Of a stretch of 64,000 bases of DNA, positions 16,790 through 25,213 are shown piece by piece. Source of the DNA: Bryobacterales bacterium (GTDB lineage Bacteria; Acidobacteriota; Terriglobia; Bryobacterales; Bryobacteraceae); contig PNAJ01000022.1 of NCBI GenBank assembly GCA_003170295.1, positions 62,001 through 126,000 of the forward strand, read 5' to 3'. A program made the position numbers and the translations under genes. The notes below the pieces were generated by a model that worked only from the letters and a program-made list of their open reading frames with translations, was not told the DNA's origin and made no database searches. The first letter of the stretch is position 1, and each line of letters starts with the position of its first letter.

Positions 16790-19396
16790 CTATTGTCTCG
16801 CGAAATACGCCGCGATGTCGGCGGCTTGCGCTGCCTTCTCCGCCTCGCACAACCGGATTCCTTCCAGCATCTGATTGTAGTTTCTCGGACCGCCTGTGAA
16901 CTTCTTCGCGCGCTCGCCGAAGAAATCGATGTATTCTTTTTCCGACGCCGCATCGCAGAACGAGCTTGCGGAATAAGGCAGGGCCGCGCCAAAATCCAAG
17001 CCTCCTCCGCTCGGCGCGCGCTTTAGGATTTCATCGTAATTGGCCTTCACGAACTCAAAGGGCATTCGCTCGGTCGCGGCATTGTCGAGCCCGGAATAAA
17101 GCAGCCGCGCCGTTTCGCGGGTGTCGATATCGGAATGGATCACCAGGTCCAGCACCGCGGCCACAAGTTGCGGACCGCGAAAGGATCCGAAAGCGGCGAT
17201 AATCTGGTTGCGCACCCGCACATCTTGCACCTTCTTCAACTCGCGAACCATGGAATCGAAAAGCGCGCGGTCGCCATGATACGCGGCCGTCCATAGAACC
17301 GATCCGGTCATGTTGGCGTCCACTCCCTTTCGATTTTCCAACCATCCAGCCGCAAGTTTGCGCGCTTGCTCCGCCAGAGTCGCATCGTATCGCGCTACAA
17401 ACCACACCAAATCCCCGCGCAGCAGCCCCGTTTCCTGATCCTCGCCCGGTTTGGCCGACCAGCCGAGACTCCTCGCGCGGTCGCCGAAGACTTTCACAAC
17501 GAACCTCGCGTAGTTGGCTTCCAGCGCGGGCGGGACGAACGGTTTCACCCCGGCAATAATGGCCTTCGCCTGGCTCACAATTTCCCGTTCCGGCGAATTC
17601 GCAAAACTCACCGCGGCGTCGAGCGCGCGGCTAATCTTCAAATCGCCCGAGCCGGCCAACGACGACACATCGTGAATCAGCGTCAACTCCTCCGCCGGAT
17701 TCAAGAACTCCGGTCCTTGCGCCACCATTTTGTCGAGCAGATTGCCTTGATAGGACGAGATGTAATAGCCCGACGCGCTTTCGTTCGCGGCAATCAAGGC
17801 CGGACATCCGGACGCCTTGGTCAGCTTGAAATCGGCGCTCGATTTGTCCAGCAGAAAACATTCTCTTTCGATACCATTGGCACTCCGGTAGCGAACGCAA
17901 ACCGGCACCTGCCAGATCTGTTCGGCTGAGCCGCGTGAGCCGATGGGAAGATACCGCTTCTGGCTCAGAGCGACCGCTGGAGGACCGTCGCACTTCAGCG
18001 TCACCGAAATTTCCGGCACGCCCGGCTGATTCAGAAACGTCAGGAACGCCGCAGTCAAACGGGGCTGGCCGGTTTGACTGATCGCATCCAAAAAATCGCT
18101 CATTCGCGCGTTCTTGTACGCATAATGCTTTAAATAAGACGTAACGCCGCTTTGGAACTGTTTTTCGCCGGTCCACACTTCGAACATTCTGATAACTGCG
18201 GCTCCTTTTTCGTAGGTGATGTTGTCAAAAGCGTTGGAAATATCGTCGTTTGTGAGGATTTCCTGGCGGATCTTGCGAGTCGTCACGAGGCTATCCTTGC
18301 GCATCGCACCGAACTTCGGGGACAAATCGTCGAGGCGCGCTCTCCATTCCGGTTTCCACTCGGCCAGAATCTTCGACGCCGTCCAAGTTGCAAAGGCTTC
18401 ATTAAGCCAAGTGTCATCCCACCAGGTTAGTGTCACCAGATCGCCAAACCATTGATGCGCGAGCTCATGCGCGCCGGTACTGGCGTAGAGCCGATGGCGC
18501 TGCTCAGTGTCGGTCGCCGGATCCGCCAGCAAAATGCTCTGCGCATAGGTCACCAGACCAGCGTTTTCCATCGCACCAAAAAACAGAGGAACAGAGATGC
18601 TGTCGATTTTTTCAAACGGATAGGGAATCCCGAAATAGCTCTGGAGGCGCTCGACAATCGTGGATGTTACTTCCGCTGCGTATTTTGCCTGATTAAGCTT
18701 CCCTTTAGGGGTAATAATGCGTACTTTAAGGCCATTTAAGCCCACACTTCCGGCATCCACTACTTCAAAAGGACCTACTGCGAAGGCGACCAGATAACTC
18801 GGCAAAGGTTTGGTGGGCGCGAAGACGACTTTCTTCATTCCGCCCGGCTCCGCGGTCTCTGAAACCTGCGGCGTGTTCGCGAATGCCTTATCCTCCGACC
18901 GCACATGCAGAGTGATTTGCCAAGGTGTCTTGAAACCGGGTTCGTCGAAACACGGAAATGCCCGTCGCGCGTCGATTTCTTCAAACTGAGTAAACAGGTA
19001 GTTCACGTCGCCGTCGTGCTCCTGGAAAATGCCTTCGCTGCTTTTCGGGCTGATTTTTCCGGAATAGTCGAAGTGCAGTTTGGCGGCTCCCGCGGGGATT
19101 TCCGAAGGTGCTCGCAGGGCGATGAAGTTTTCGTTTACCTGCTCCACGGTCAGCTTCATTTTGTTGATTTGCGCGCTAGCGATCTCGATTTCCCGGGCAT
19201 TGAGATAGAACAGAGTGGCCGGCGCCGCGAAGGAAACGTCGATGTCGATTGTTGCGTGAAACGTCGGTGAATCGGGCAGCAATGTGAGGTCCGCGGCGTA
19301 TCGGACCGGGCGGACTCCTTCGGGTAGCCGCAACGTTGGCGGATCTGCCGCGAACACTGTCGAGACCAACACAATCAAGGAAAAACTGAGCCGCAT
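16790..19396 (-). CDS. Exported M1 family aminopeptidase
   Basis: 868 residues with a signal peptide (MRLSFSLIVLVSTVFAAD). The M1 exopeptidase motif GAMEN is at residues 274-278, HELAH at 310-314, and the third zinc ligand E333 lies in 'WWDDTWLNEAF', exactly the expected spacing. The N-terminal 200 residues form the beta-sandwich and the C-terminal 350 residues are ERAP1-like helices ('DIDTRETARLLYSGLDNAAT'). It removes N-terminal amino acids from peptides, here probably in the periplasm together with the S9 and M20 enzymes encoded nearby. Codons around 18690-18745 are noticeably AT-rich compared with the rest. Confidence 0.95.
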   Translation of the reverse strand: MRLSFSLIVLVSTVFAADPPTLRLPEGVRPVRYAADLTLLPDSPTFHATIDIDVSFAAPATLFYLNAREIEIASAQINKMKLTVEQVNENFIALRAPSEIPAGAAKLHFDYSGKISPKSSEGIFQEHDGDVNYLFTQFEEIDARRAFPCFDEPGFKTPWQITLHVRSEDKAFANTPQVSETAEPGGMKKVVFAPTKPLPSYLVAFAVGPFEVVDAGSVGLNGLKVRIITPKGKLNQAKYAAEVTSTIVERLQSYFGIPYPFEKIDSISVPLFFGAMENAGLVTYAQSILLADPATDTEQRHRLYASTGAHELAHQWFGDLVTLTWWDDTWLNEAFATWTASKILAEWKPEWRARLDDLSPKFGAMRKDSLVTTRKIRQEILTNDDISNAFDNITYEKGAAVIRMFEVWTGEKQFQSGVTSYLKHYAYKNARMSDFLDAISQTGQPRLTAAFLTFLNQPGVPEISVTLKCDGPPAVALSQKRYLPIGSRGSAEQIWQVPVCVRYRSANGIERECFLLDKSSADFKLTKASGCPALIAANESASGYYISSYQGNLLDKMVAQGPEFLNPAEELTLIHDVSSLAGSGDLKISRALDAAVSFANSPEREIVSQAKAIIAGVKPFVPPALEANYARFVVKVFGDRARSLGWSAKPGEDQETGLLRGDLVWFVARYDATLAEQARKLAAGWLENRKGVDANMTGSVLWTAAYHGDRALFDSMVRELKKVQDVRVRNQIIAAFGSFRGPQLVAAVLDLVIHSDIDTRETARLLYSGLDNAATERMPFEFVKANYDEILKRAPSGGGLDFGAALPYSASSFCDAASEKEYIDFFGERAKKFTGGPRNYNQMLEGIRLCEAEKAAQAADIAAYFARQ

Positions 19397-19408
19397 TCCG
19401 CCAGCGTA

Positions 19409-19814
19409 TCACTTCAATTGCTGGTACAGCGCGGCGACGACGCGCATGTCGTCGACACCGGAGCGGATCGATACCGGCGCTGGTTCTCCGTCGCGCGCGG
19501 CTTCGAGAAACGCTCGATGCTGATTGAGCGGATTGGACGCATCGCCCAACTCGGGCGCAACGATTTCCAGTTGTTCCGGTTCGCCGGTACAAGAGATTAC
19601 GCGACCTGAAAACGGACCCATGGGTTGAGAAGAAGATGCGAGCGAGAGCATCCGGTTGTTGTGATAATCGATGCGGCCACGCGTGCCGTTGACCGAGACG
19701 AGCTCGTTTTCAGGAGACCACGCGCACGAAGTCGAGGTCGCGATAAACACTCCAGTATTTCGCGGCGATTCCGCCGCATCCTACGAAGCAAACGGCTAGT
19801 TTTTTAGTGCCCAT
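19409..19814 (-). pseudogene. Gfo/Idh/MocA oxidoreductase remnant with a large internal deletion
   Basis: From 19814 the minus strand reads MGTKKLAVCFVGCGGIAAKY and continues to 34 residues before a TGA at 19710-19712. That is the Rossmann N-terminus of a Gfo/Idh/MocA oxidoreductase, with the GCGGIA nucleotide loop. In a different frame, ending at 19409, the strand encodes the C-terminus of the same family ('SPENELVSVNGTRGRIDYHN', 'PLNQHRAFLEAARDGEPAPV', 'GVDDMRVVAALYQQL'). A full family member has about 330-370 residues, so some 200 residues are missing and the two ends are out of frame. This is an inactivated gene. Confidence 0.8.
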
Positions 19815-20071
19815 CGTAATTCACATTGCGAAATTTCTGATTTCATAGGGATTGCGCGATCCGCCTTCTTAGGCGCGACTTATTTTAGTAACCCATTTTA
19901 ATTCAATTGATTCGATCAGAGTCTCTTTGAGGATTCGTTTCGCAATACAAAATGAACGTGGCCCAGCGGATTTCCCTGTCCATGTTGGCGGTCTTATGGT
20001 ATGCTCCTCCGATAAATCCCGCAAGCGCAGCTTGCCGCCGTCTCGCCTGGTTCGAAAAAAGGAGTTTTGCA

Positions 20072-23000
20072 ATGCAAACACGTCTTTGCATTTTTGTAGC
20101 GGCGCTACTCGTGTGCGCCTCCTTCCTCATTGGACAGACCAACCGCGGAGGTATCAGCGGCACGGTTTCCGATGCCAGCGGCGCGGTGGTTCCAAGCGCG
20201 AGTGTCACGATCACCAACGTTGGCACAAATGAGACCCGCAAGTTGACGACCTCGAATATCGGTACGTTTTCGGCGCAGGATCTGGAGCCGGTAGTCTACC
20301 GCGTCCTGGTGGAGGCGAAGGGCTTCAAGAAGGAAGTGATCGAAAACGTCAAGGTGGATACCGCGACGATTGAGACGCTTAACGTGAAGCTGGAGGCAGG
20401 CTCGATCAGCACGCAGATCACGATCAGCGCGGACGCCGTGATGGTCAACACCGAATCGGGCACCACGGGCAGCACCGTAACGGAGCGCGAGATTCAGGAC
20501 GTGCCGCTGATCAACCGCAGCGTGCTGGATCTGGCTATGACGCTCCCGAATGTCAGCGGCGACGCGGGCAGCGAGAATCCGACGATCACCACCTCGACGA
20601 CGTGCCCCGGCTGCAACCTCAGCATCAACGGCGGCCGTCCGCTGAACACCTTGATGCTGGCGGACGGAACGAACAATACGGGAATCAGCCTGGCGCGGAC
20701 GATCGTCAGTTTCACGCCGGAAACGGTGCAGGAATTTACGGTGCAGACGTCGGTATATTCAGCCGAGTACAGCAGCACGGGCGGAGGAGTGATCAACGCC
20801 ACCACGAAATCGGGATCGAACCGGATCACCGGTACCGCGCTCTGGTACAACCGGAATCCTGATTTTGCCGCCGCGCCGTTCACACTGGCAACCGCCAACC
20901 GGTCCCCTGCCACACTGAAATACAACCAGTTTTCGCTCGCCGCGGGAGGACCGGTGGTGATCCCGTCCTACAAGATCAAAGGGAAGCCCCTCTACGACGG
21001 TCGCAATAAGACGTTCTGGTTCGGCGCGATTGAGCCCGATTACCGGCGGGATTACCTGGATCAATACGCGCTGGTTCCCACCGCCGCGAATCGCACGGGC
21101 GATTTCAGCGGCATGGTGAATACAGCCAGCGGATTTCTGCCCGCCAATGTGGCGGCGCAGTTCGGCCAGGCGGTGACGGGCGACGCGACGATCTATCAGA
21201 ATTACAGCGTCAATTCGGCGAATCAATTCACGTTGCTTCCCGCGCCGACCGGCACGGCGACGTATGTGCCATTCCCAAACAACATCATTCCCAAGTCTCT
21301 GCTGGATCCGTCGGCCGTAAAGGCGCTGCAATATCTGGCGCCTGCGGGAGCAGGCGGGTATTATCTGAACTCCAACGGCACGGTATCGAATCTCGATAAT
21401 CCGCGTCTGCTGCGGCAGGACACCAAGCGGTACACGCTGCGCATCGATCAGATTATTAATGCGAACAACCGGTTGTATGGACGCTACACCGCGACGCCGA
21501 TCATCAAGACGCAGAACTATCCGGTGAGCCCGACCGGATCGGGCGCCGAGTATAGCTACGGGAAGCAGTTGATGCTCGCAGACACGCACACGTTTTCGCC
21601 GACCGGCATGAACGACCTGCGGCTGAACTACACGCGGGGACGGTTCAGCAACACGGTCGCTCCCCAGTTTGACGCGGCGACCGGCGAGAATCTGAACGCG
21701 ATCCTGGGGCTGCCGAATATTACCAAGGGCGGCGTGCCGCTGATTTCGGGGCTTGGCGTAGGCTCGGGTACGGGAGTTGGAATTGGTTCCGGCGGCTCAA
21801 CGGAAGTGGAGGATCGGGAGGAGCGTTATGCCGCTTCGGACATCCTCTATAAGACCAATGGGAGGATGAGCTGGAAATTCGGAGTCGATTTCAACAAGTC
21901 CCTACAGAACGTGATTCCGCTGTACGCGGCGCTGGGAGGGAACTACGCGTTCAGTAATATTCAGACGGATTCGACCGGGACCTCGAGCGGCACCGGCGGC
22001 AACGGCTTCGCGAGTTTCCTGCTGGGCGTGCCGAACGGCAACGTGACCTTGCGCGCCTTAGAGGTTCCTTACTACTACCGTTGGTTCGGCGGTGGCGCGT
22101 TCGTTCAGAACGATTGGAAGATCAAGCCGAACCTCACGCTGAACCTGGGCGTGCGCTGGAACGTCGAACTGCCGCGCACGGAAAAATACAACAATCAGGG
22201 AGCGTTCCGGCCGGATCTGGCGCAGCAGGTGAATCTGGCAACCCCGTTGACGCTGACCGACGGAGAAACCATTACCTCCACTCTGGTGCCGCCGTTTGAG
22301 TTCGCCGGTCGCGGTGGAAATTCACCGTATCTGACGCCGCCGGATTGGAAGGATATCGAGCCTCGTTTCGGATTCGCATGGAGTCCGACAAGGCTGCAGG
22401 AACATCGCATCGTAATCCGCGGCGGCTACGGACTCTCGCACGCGCCCGTGGGCGGCGCGAATCGTCTGCCGCAGCCGGATTTCGGAGCGACCGCGAATTA
22501 CACGACGCAAGCGCCTTCGAGCACGGCGAATCCGAACAACGTGATGCGCCTGGGCTACAATCCGCCGGTGATCATTCCGCAAACCGAGCAGCAGGTGATC
22601 TTCGGAAATGCCGGGCCGCCGTCAAACGGTCTGGTCACTGCGAACAGCCTCTACTATCAGAATGCAATCGGTGGATTTGCGATCTCGCCCAACTATCACA
22701 CGCCGTACGTGCAGAACTGGAATTTAACGATCTCCTGGCAGGTCAATTCGTCGACCACGATGGAAGTCACTTACGTGGGCAATAAGGGGACGCACCTGTT
22801 CATGCCGCATGAGGATCTGAACGCGAAGGATCAGAACCTGTTGAACGCGCAGAATGCTGCCAACATCAGCACGACAGCGACGGTGAGCGATCCTCTGGGG
22901 CGCATCAATCCAGGAACAGGAAAGGTCCTGACGGACCAGAACGGGAGCCTCGGCAGTCCGTATCTGGGCTTCTCGACGCTGTATGAACTGTTCGACGCGT

Positions 23001-24079
23001 CGGGCGACAGCATCCGCCATGCCGGCTATGTCAACGTGGTTCACCGGGTGGCTCGCGGGCTGACGTTCACTTCGAATTATACGTTCGGAAAATCGATTGA
23101 CGACGGTTCGAGCGCGGGCGGCGATAAGAACGTGCTGACGGCGGTGGGCGGACAAACCGACGGCCAGGTGGCCTATGGTGCGCCGCGTTATCTGGACCGG
23201 TCGGTCTCCACGTACAATCAGACGCATGTGATTCACGGCTCGTACATTTACGACCTGCCGTTCGGTCGCGGGCGCGCGATCGGCAACAACATGTGGAAGC
23301 CGCTGGATCTGATCGCGGGCGGATGGACCACATCGGGCACCATCACCTTCAACAGCGGATTCCCGGCGATGGTTTATCTGTCGGACTCGAATCAATTAGG
23401 CGACGTCACGCACACGGCGCGGCCGGAAATCGTGTCGGGAGTGCCGATCGTCAATCCGCTGTACAACGCGAGTTGTCCGACCGGTGCGGGATGCCAGCCT
23501 TATTTGAATCCGTCGGCGTTTGAGCGTCCTCCGTTGGGACAACTGGGCGATGCGCCTCGTACGCTGCCGGGGGCCACGGGACCGTGGAACCAGTTCTTCA
23601 ACTCCTCGATTCAGAAGAATTTCAAGTTCGGCGAAAGCAACAAGTACCGTTTGCAATTTCGCGTCGATTTGCTGAACGCGTTCAACCATCCGACGTTTGG
23701 AAACGTGCCGAACAACGCGGGCGGCGCCGATTTCATGGGCGCGCCAAGCACCGCGATGCTATCGACGGCGGCCTACAATCTATGGGCCACGGCGAACAAT
23801 CAGCCGCTGTTTGCGACCACGGCGGGGGCAGCGCTTTACAATCAAATCGTCGCGAATGTGAATACGAACAAGAGCGCGGCGGGCGTCTTGCCGACGAACT
23901 TCTTTACGATTCCGCTGCCGGCGAATTTTTATGGTGCGGCCGCGAATTCGTACGACATCAGAACGACGCAAGGATACAAGCTGTATCAGTTGCGGAACGC
24001 GTACAGCACGGCCTTCGGGACGCTGTACAACAACAACACCCCGCGGTACATCCAGTTCGGGCTGAAGTTCTATTTTTAG
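20072..24079 (+). CDS. Large TonB-dependent-receptor-like outer-membrane protein with carboxypeptidase regulatory-like domain
   Basis: 1335 residues from the ATG at 20072, preceded by AAAGGAG. An in-frame start 120 bp upstream is rejected because the downstream one gives a clean signal peptide (MQTRLCIFVAALLVCASFLIG). Residues 28-115 are a CarboxypepD-reg/Cna-B-like domain ('GGISGTVSDASGAVVPSASV'). A plug-like region follows ('REIQDVPLINRSVLDLAMTL', 'LSINGGRPLNTLMLADGTNN'), then a long beta-barrel ending in an aromatic strand (IQFGLKFYF). Acidobacteria carry many such proteins, thought to import plant or microbial glycans. The C-terminus ends 4 bp into the convergent ROK gene. Confidence 0.92.
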   Translation: MQTRLCIFVAALLVCASFLIGQTNRGGISGTVSDASGAVVPSASVTITNVGTNETRKLTTSNIGTFSAQDLEPVVYRVLVEAKGFKKEVIENVKVDTATIETLNVKLEAGSISTQITISADAVMVNTESGTTGSTVTEREIQDVPLINRSVLDLAMTLPNVSGDAGSENPTITTSTTCPGCNLSINGGRPLNTLMLADGTNNTGISLARTIVSFTPETVQEFTVQTSVYSAEYSSTGGGVINATTKSGSNRITGTALWYNRNPDFAAAPFTLATANRSPATLKYNQFSLAAGGPVVIPSYKIKGKPLYDGRNKTFWFGAIEPDYRRDYLDQYALVPTAANRTGDFSGMVNTASGFLPANVAAQFGQAVTGDATIYQNYSVNSANQFTLLPAPTGTATYVPFPNNIIPKSLLDPSAVKALQYLAPAGAGGYYLNSNGTVSNLDNPRLLRQDTKRYTLRIDQIINANNRLYGRYTATPIIKTQNYPVSPTGSGAEYSYGKQLMLADTHTFSPTGMNDLRLNYTRGRFSNTVAPQFDAATGENLNAILGLPNITKGGVPLISGLGVGSGTGVGIGSGGSTEVEDREERYAASDILYKTNGRMSWKFGVDFNKSLQNVIPLYAALGGNYAFSNIQTDSTGTSSGTGGNGFASFLLGVPNGNVTLRALEVPYYYRWFGGGAFVQNDWKIKPNLTLNLGVRWNVELPRTEKYNNQGAFRPDLAQQVNLATPLTLTDGETITSTLVPPFEFAGRGGNSPYLTPPDWKDIEPRFGFAWSPTRLQEHRIVIRGGYGLSHAPVGGANRLPQPDFGATANYTTQAPSSTANPNNVMRLGYNPPVIIPQTEQQVIFGNAGPPSNGLVTANSLYYQNAIGGFAISPNYHTPYVQNWNLTISWQVNSSTTMEVTYVGNKGTHLFMPHEDLNAKDQNLLNAQNAANISTTATVSDPLGRINPGTGKVLTDQNGSLGSPYLGFSTLYELFDASGDSIRHAGYVNVVHRVARGLTFTSNYTFGKSIDDGSSAGGDKNVLTAVGGQTDGQVAYGAPRYLDRSVSTYNQTHVIHGSYIYDLPFGRGRAIGNNMWKPLDLIAGGWTTSGTITFNSGFPAMVYLSDSNQLGDVTHTARPEIVSGVPIVNPLYNASCPTGAGCQPYLNPSAFERPPLGQLGDAPRTLPGATGPWNQFFNSSIQKNFKFGESNKYRLQFRVDLLNAFNHPTFGNVPNNAGGADFMGAPSTAMLSTAAYNLWATANNQPLFATTAGAALYNQIVANVNTNKSAAGVLPTNFFTIPLPANFYGAAANSYDIRTTQGYKLYQLRNAYSTAFGTLYNNNTPRYIQFGLKFYF

Positions 24080-24747
24080 GAAGTCGCGGAATGTTGGAAC
24101 AGCCGGATGCCGCCCTTCAGCGCGTTGGCGTTGTCGCCCAGGCGTACGCCGGTTGGCAGATCCTTGAGGAGCTTGGCGTTGCCTCCTCCGACGACGACGT
24201 AGTCCGCCTCCAGCGCGGCTTTGAGCTTCTCGATGACATCGATGACGTGTCCGGCCCAGCGCTTTTTACCGAGGCGCTCCAGGCCGCGTGCGCCGACGTA
24301 ATCCTCATAAGTGCGGCCTTTTTTGTAGGGCAGGTGCGCCAGCTCCATCGGCTCCAGCAGGCCGTCGACAATCAGCGCGGACCCGAGTCCCGTGCCGAAC
24401 CCGAGGAACAGCATGCGGCCGCCTTCATAGCTTCCGAGCGCCTGCATGGCGGCGTCGTTCACCAGTTTTACGGGCTTGCCGAAGGCTTTTCGAAAATCGA
24501 ACCCGACCCAGCCGACGCCCAGATTGTGAGGCTCGGCAACGGGCCGCCCGTGGAGCACGGGGCCGGGATAGCCGATCGCGACCGCGTCGTACTCCCATCC
24601 GGCGGTTGCCTTCTTCACGGCCGCGACCATAACGGCCGGCGTCACGGCGGGACCGGATTCGAGCTTCACGATGTCTTTGTGATCCGAGGAACCGACCTTC
24701 ACGTGCGTGCCTCCGACGTCGATCACAAGAACGTTCTTAGCGGGCAT
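24076..24747 (-). CDS. ROK family sugar kinase, polyphosphate-glucokinase-like
   Basis: 223 residues from the ATG at 24747 (MPAKNVLVIDVGGTHVKVG), preceded by GAGGAG. The phosphate-1 loop DVGGTHVK, the adenosine-region motif 'LFLGFGTGLGSALIVDG' and 'VVVGGGNAKLL' place it in the ROK/actin-fold kinases. The short length, the LGFGTGLGSAL motif and the 'YEDYVGARGLERLGKKRW' segment resemble polyphosphate/ATP glucokinases (PpgK). It should phosphorylate glucose or a related sugar. It overlaps the 3' end of rpiB by about 11 bp, so the two are one operon feeding sugar phosphates into glycolysis and the pentose phosphate pathway. The 3' end overlaps the receptor gene by 4 bp. Confidence 0.85.
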   Translation of the reverse strand: MPAKNVLVIDVGGTHVKVGSSDHKDIVKLESGPAVTPAVMVAAVKKATAGWEYDAVAIGYPGPVLHGRPVAEPHNLGVGWVGFDFRKAFGKPVKLVNDAAMQALGSYEGGRMLFLGFGTGLGSALIVDGLLEPMELAHLPYKKGRTYEDYVGARGLERLGKKRWAGHVIDVIEKLKAALEADYVVVGGGNAKLLKDLPTGVRLGDNANALKGGIRLFQHSATS

Positions 24748-25189
24748 ATTTCTCCTCAATGGCGTGGACCTTGGCGAGGCGGCGCACGTGGCGCGCTTCG
24801 TTCGAGAATCGCGCGGCGACGAAGGCGTTGACCAGTTCCTCAGCCATCGCTTCGCCGATCACGCGTCCGCCCAGCACCAGCATGTTCATGTTGTCATGTT
24901 CGACGCCCTGATGGGCTGAGTAAGTATCGTGGCAGAGACCGGCGCGGATGCCGGGGATTTTATTCGCCGCGACCGACGCACCGACACCACTGCCGCACAA
25001 CAGGATCGCTTTGTCGCATCCGCCGTCGAGAATCACTTTGGCGAGGGCTTCGGCGAAGTCGGGATAGTCGGATGGAGTCGTGTCGTAAGCGCCGAGATCC
25101 TGCAACTGGTGACCTTCGGCGGCGAGGAATGTCTTGATGTGCTCTTTCAGATCGAATCCAGCGTGGTCGCCGGCGATGGAGATGCGCAT
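24737..25189 (-). CDS. rpiB: Ribose-5-phosphate isomerase B
   Basis: 150 residues from the ATG at 25189: 'MRISIAGDHAGFDLKEHIKT' is the RpiB N-terminus, with 'YPDFAEALAKVILDGGCDKA' and 'AILLCGSGVGASVAANKIPG' carrying the active-site Cys and GSGVG loop. 'HDTYSAHQGVEHDNMNMLVL' and 'GGRVIGEAMAEELVNAF' complete the signature. It interconverts ribose-5-phosphate and ribulose-5-phosphate. A longer reading upstream to 25582 is open but lacks homology and crosses the divergent hydrolase gene. AGGTGA precedes the ATG. It is followed by the overlapping ROK kinase gene and is divergent from the serine hydrolase gene across 24 bp. Confidence 0.95.
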   Translation of the reverse strand: MRISIAGDHAGFDLKEHIKTFLAAEGHQLQDLGAYDTTPSDYPDFAEALAKVILDGGCDKAILLCGSGVGASVAANKIPGIRAGLCHDTYSAHQGVEHDNMNMLVLGGRVIGEAMAEELVNAFVAARFSNEARHVRRLAKVHAIEEKYAR

Positions 25190-25197
25190 TTCACCTG

Positions 25198-25203
25198 TAT
25201 AAT
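25198..25203 (+). promoter_or_regulatory. Consensus -10 box of the serine hydrolase gene
   Basis: A perfect TATAAT lies 10 bp before the ATG at 25214. I see no good -35 box at the usual spacing and no Shine-Dalgarno sequence, so if this is used the mRNA would have a leader of about four bases or none. The same 24-bp gap must also hold signals for the divergent rpiB gene. Confidence 0.4.
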
Positions 25204-25213
25204 AGCGCCAATT

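Noticed and set aside
20759-21589. A 276-codon minus-strand frame inside the large receptor gene
   Set aside because: Arg/Ile-rich antisense translation of the receptor, no family signature.
24929-25213. N-terminal extension of the serine hydrolase
   Set aside because: It would read through rpiB on the other strand; the ATG at 25214 gives a proper signal peptide.
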